In this document: positions 5,527-6,985 of the stretch, in pieces | Position numbering within the stretch: the stretch's first letter is position 1 | Layout: every line of letters begins with the position of its first letter | NCBI GenBank assembly: GCA_902772085.1 | Contig: CACXZL010000083.1 | Location: forward strand, 1 to 6,985 | DNA from: an uncultured Coriobacteriaceae bacterium | Lineage (GTDB): Bacteria; Actinomycetota; Coriobacteriia; Coriobacteriales; Atopobiaceae | DNA: 6,985 nt | Reading direction: 5' to 3' | The notes under the pieces: model-generated | Told to the model about the DNA's origin: nothing | The model's input: only the letters and a program-made list of their open reading frames with translations | Databases searched by the model: none | Position numbers and translations under genes: made by a program

Positions 5527-6490
5527 AGCCAAGTTGTAGGTAGTCAGCATCGCCGCTTACCGGTCGAGTCGGAGCGGGACGCGTGCGCGGGCCGGCGGTT
5601 GACGAGCCATACAGAAACTCGCGCCAGCGCGGAAGCTCTCGAAGGGCCTGTGCGTGTCCCAGCTCGTAGGACTGCTCGAGCAACGCCACGTCAAACGTCG
5701 TGCTCTCCACGAGCATCGCATCTGGTCGAACGATGAGGCACCGACCCTCGGCCGCAAGGCGATCTATGCGTTCCATCTCGGCATTGTAGCGGTCGGCGCG
5801 CGTGAGGAACGCCTCCTGCAGGTATGGGAATTGGCTGGTCAGTCGCTTGATCACCTGAAGAGCGGCACCTGAGAATCGCTGCTTGCGATACCCGGCAGGT
5901 CGTGTGGCCAAAAAGAGAAACTTCTCGTATCCTGCGTCCTCGGCCATCCAGAGCGGAAGTCCCGCGCCTTTGCCCAGGCCGCCATCCAACATAACCTGTC
6001 CGTCGACCTCTATGGGGTTCATGAGCCAGGGAATCGTGGAACTCGCACGCACGCGGTCGATGAGGGCATAGATGTCCGGGCAGTCTTTCTTTCCCCACGT
6101 GACGGTGCGGCCGGTGTCGCGTTCAAACGACTGGATGCGGATATCGGCGGGATTTGCCTCAAACGTCTCCCAGCAAAACGGTGCAACGCCTTCCTCTATG
6201 AGGCCGCGGTAACAGTAATCTCCGTTTATGTAGCCATGACCTTCCAGAAAACTGAGCTTGCCGCCCGCATCGCGCATACCTGCGAGTGCGGTAAACGCCC
6301 ACTTCGTGCGCCACTGGTCGCGTGAGACGTAGTCGACCGTGTTGCTCGCACCGGCGCTGAGCCCGCATACGAAGGGAAAGTAAATCCCTTCTTCCAGCAG
6401 CACGTTTGCCATGCCTGCGGTATAGCCTGCCCGGTATCCACCGCCCTCAAACACGAGGGCGCAGCCGTTTACGTTTGTTGCAAGTTCCAT
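5525..6490 (-). CDS. Patatin-like phospholipase, YjjU-like
   Basis: A 321-residue serine hydrolase of the patatin family, expected to release fatty acids from phospholipids or other acyl esters with a Ser-Asp dyad. Visible features are the oxyanion-hole loop EGGGYRAGYTAG (15-26), the nucleophile Ser45 in GLSAGA, and Asp169 in MLDGGLG. The block ASSTIPWLMNPIEVDG (149-164) before the catalytic Asp is typical of the YjjU-like bacterial group. There is no signal peptide, so it is probably cytoplasmic or peripheral to the membrane. The oxyanion loop reads GGGYRAG where many members have GGGxRG, an alanine after the arginine; the loop is otherwise intact. The last 25 or so residues (TAGPRTRPAPTRP...) are a Pro/Arg-rich, probably disordered tail. 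The start is set by GAGGAGG (6502 to 6496, minus strand), 5 bases before the ATG. It is divergent from the sirtuin gene; substrate unknown. Confidence 0.9.
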   Translation of the reverse strand: MELATNVNGCALVFEGGGYRAGYTAGMANVLLEEGIYFPFVCGLSAGASNTVDYVSRDQWRTKWAFTALAGMRDAGGKLSFLEGHGYINGDYCYRGLIEEGVAPFCWETFEANPADIRIQSFERDTGRTVTWGKKDCPDIYALIDRVRASSTIPWLMNPIEVDGQVMLDGGLGKGAGLPLWMAEDAGYEKFLFLATRPAGYRKQRFSGAALQVIKRLTSQFPYLQEAFLTRADRYNAEMERIDRLAAEGRCLIVRPDAMLVESTTFDVALLEQSYELGHAQALRELPRWREFLYGSSTAGPRTRPAPTRPVSGDADYLQLG

Positions 6491-6564
6491 GATGGCCTCC
6501 TCGCGTTACAGTATACGTGACGGGTTGTGCGCAATTGTTCGCTTTTTTTGGAAAGGGGTTTGTC
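6491..6564. promoter_or_regulatory. Divergent promoter region, patatin and sirtuin genes
   Basis: In this 74-base gap a minus-strand TATACT (6515 to 6510) is a good -10 candidate for the patatin gene. It would leave a leader of only about 12 bases, beginning at the SD. No good -35 is seen at 17 bases; TTGCGC lies at 13. On the plus strand the sirtuin SD GGAAAGGGG (6550-6558) follows a run of seven T. A clear plus-strand promoter was not found. Confidence 0.3.
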
Positions 6565-6985
6565 ATGGGCAAGACGATAGAGGACGCGCGCGAGGCGGCC
6601 GAAGCTTTGAGGAAGTCCGTGGAACGTGCGGGCAACGTGGTCTTCTTTGGCGGGGCGGGCGTGAGCACGGCGAGTGGCATTCCGGACTTTCGCTCGCCCG
6701 ACGGTCTCTACCATCAGAAGTTCTCATATCCTCCCGAGACGATGCTTTCACGTTCGTTTTACGATACGCACACGGAGGAATTCTTTGACTTCTATCGTAC
6801 GCGTATGTTTGCGCTTGGTGCAAAACCGTGTCGGGCACATACCAAGCTAGCTGAATTGGAGGCCGAAGGCAAGGTCAGCGCCGTGGTGACGCAAAACATA
6901 GATGGGCTGCATCAGCTTGCGGGATCGAAGCGTGTTTGGGAGCTGCACGGGTCGGTGCACCGCAACATCTGCCGGCGTTGCGGTG
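6565..6985 (+). CDS. Sir2 family NAD-dependent protein deacylase (3' end missing)
   Basis: The first 140 residues of a sirtuin, which removes acetyl or other acyl groups from lysines using NAD+ and yields O-acyl-ADP-ribose and nicotinamide. The NAD-binding motif GGAGVSTASGIPDFRSPDG (29-47) and TQNIDGLHQLAG (109-120) are intact. The catalytic His128 is in ELHGSVH, and the first zinc cysteine pair is in CRRCG (Cys136, Cys139). The second cysteine pair and the C-terminal half lie beyond the window; sirtuins of this type are usually about 240-250 residues. The GGAGVST form and the segment after GLYHQKFSYPPE resemble the class U group common in Gram-positive bacteria. The start is supported by GGAAAGGGG, 6 bases before the ATG. 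It is divergent from the patatin gene; no partner gene is visible. Confidence 0.95.
   Translation, partial: MGKTIEDAREAAEALRKSVERAGNVVFFGGAGVSTASGIPDFRSPDGLYHQKFSYPPETMLSRSFYDTHTEEFFDFYRTRMFALGAKPCRAHTKLAELEAEGKVSAVVTQNIDGLHQLAGSKRVWELHGSVHRNICRRCG

Noticed and set aside
1..6985. CRISPR array, insertion sequence, tRNA or phage features
   Set aside because: No spaced direct repeats, transposase motifs, terminal repeats, clover-leaf sequences or phage genes were seen on either strand.

Overview
The window looks like ordinary chromosome from a moderately GC-rich Gram-positive bacterium. The best guess is a member of the Coriobacteriia (Olsenella/Atopobium-like Actinobacteria). This rests on the purine-rich Shine-Dalgarno (SD) sequences before nearly every gene, the actinobacterial/firmicute style of the proteins (class U-like sirtuin, YjjU-like patatin, MalY/PatB-type C-S lyase), and codon use rich in G/C but not extreme. 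The assignment is by resemblance only; no database search was made.

Layout, left to right. Positions 3-725 (+) are the 3' part of a gene for a probably secreted or surface protein: a transglutaminase-like domain, then a serine-rich linker and a tyrosine-periodic C-terminus. Positions 726-1191 form a long gap with several strong hairpins and two competing small ORFs that have SD sequences. Positions 1192-2376 (+) encode a class I PLP aminotransferase, followed after 24 bases by an exonuclease III/AP endonuclease (2401-3186, +), probably one transcript. Two hairpins joined by a palindrome (3203-3262) separate this pair from a convergent YcdX-like PHP phosphatase (3302-4150, -). Divergent from that is a MalY/PatB aminotransferase or cystathionine beta-lyase (4229-5437, +). 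It converges on a patatin-like phospholipase (5525-6490, -) with a shared hairpin that overlaps the patatin stop codon. Divergent from the patatin gene is a Sir2 family NAD-dependent deacylase (6565 onward, +), cut by the window end.

The genes do not form one pathway. They read as small housekeeping units: amino-acid and sulfur-amino-acid metabolism (two fold-type I PLP enzymes), DNA base-damage repair (exonuclease III), phosphoester hydrolysis (PHP), lipid hydrolysis (patatin) and NAD-linked deacylation (Sir2). No mobile element, CRISPR array, tRNA or rRNA was seen. The least explained parts are the left-edge protein, whose usual transglutaminase cysteine appears to be missing, and the structured gap at 829-1084. 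I found no convincing new defence or mobile system.
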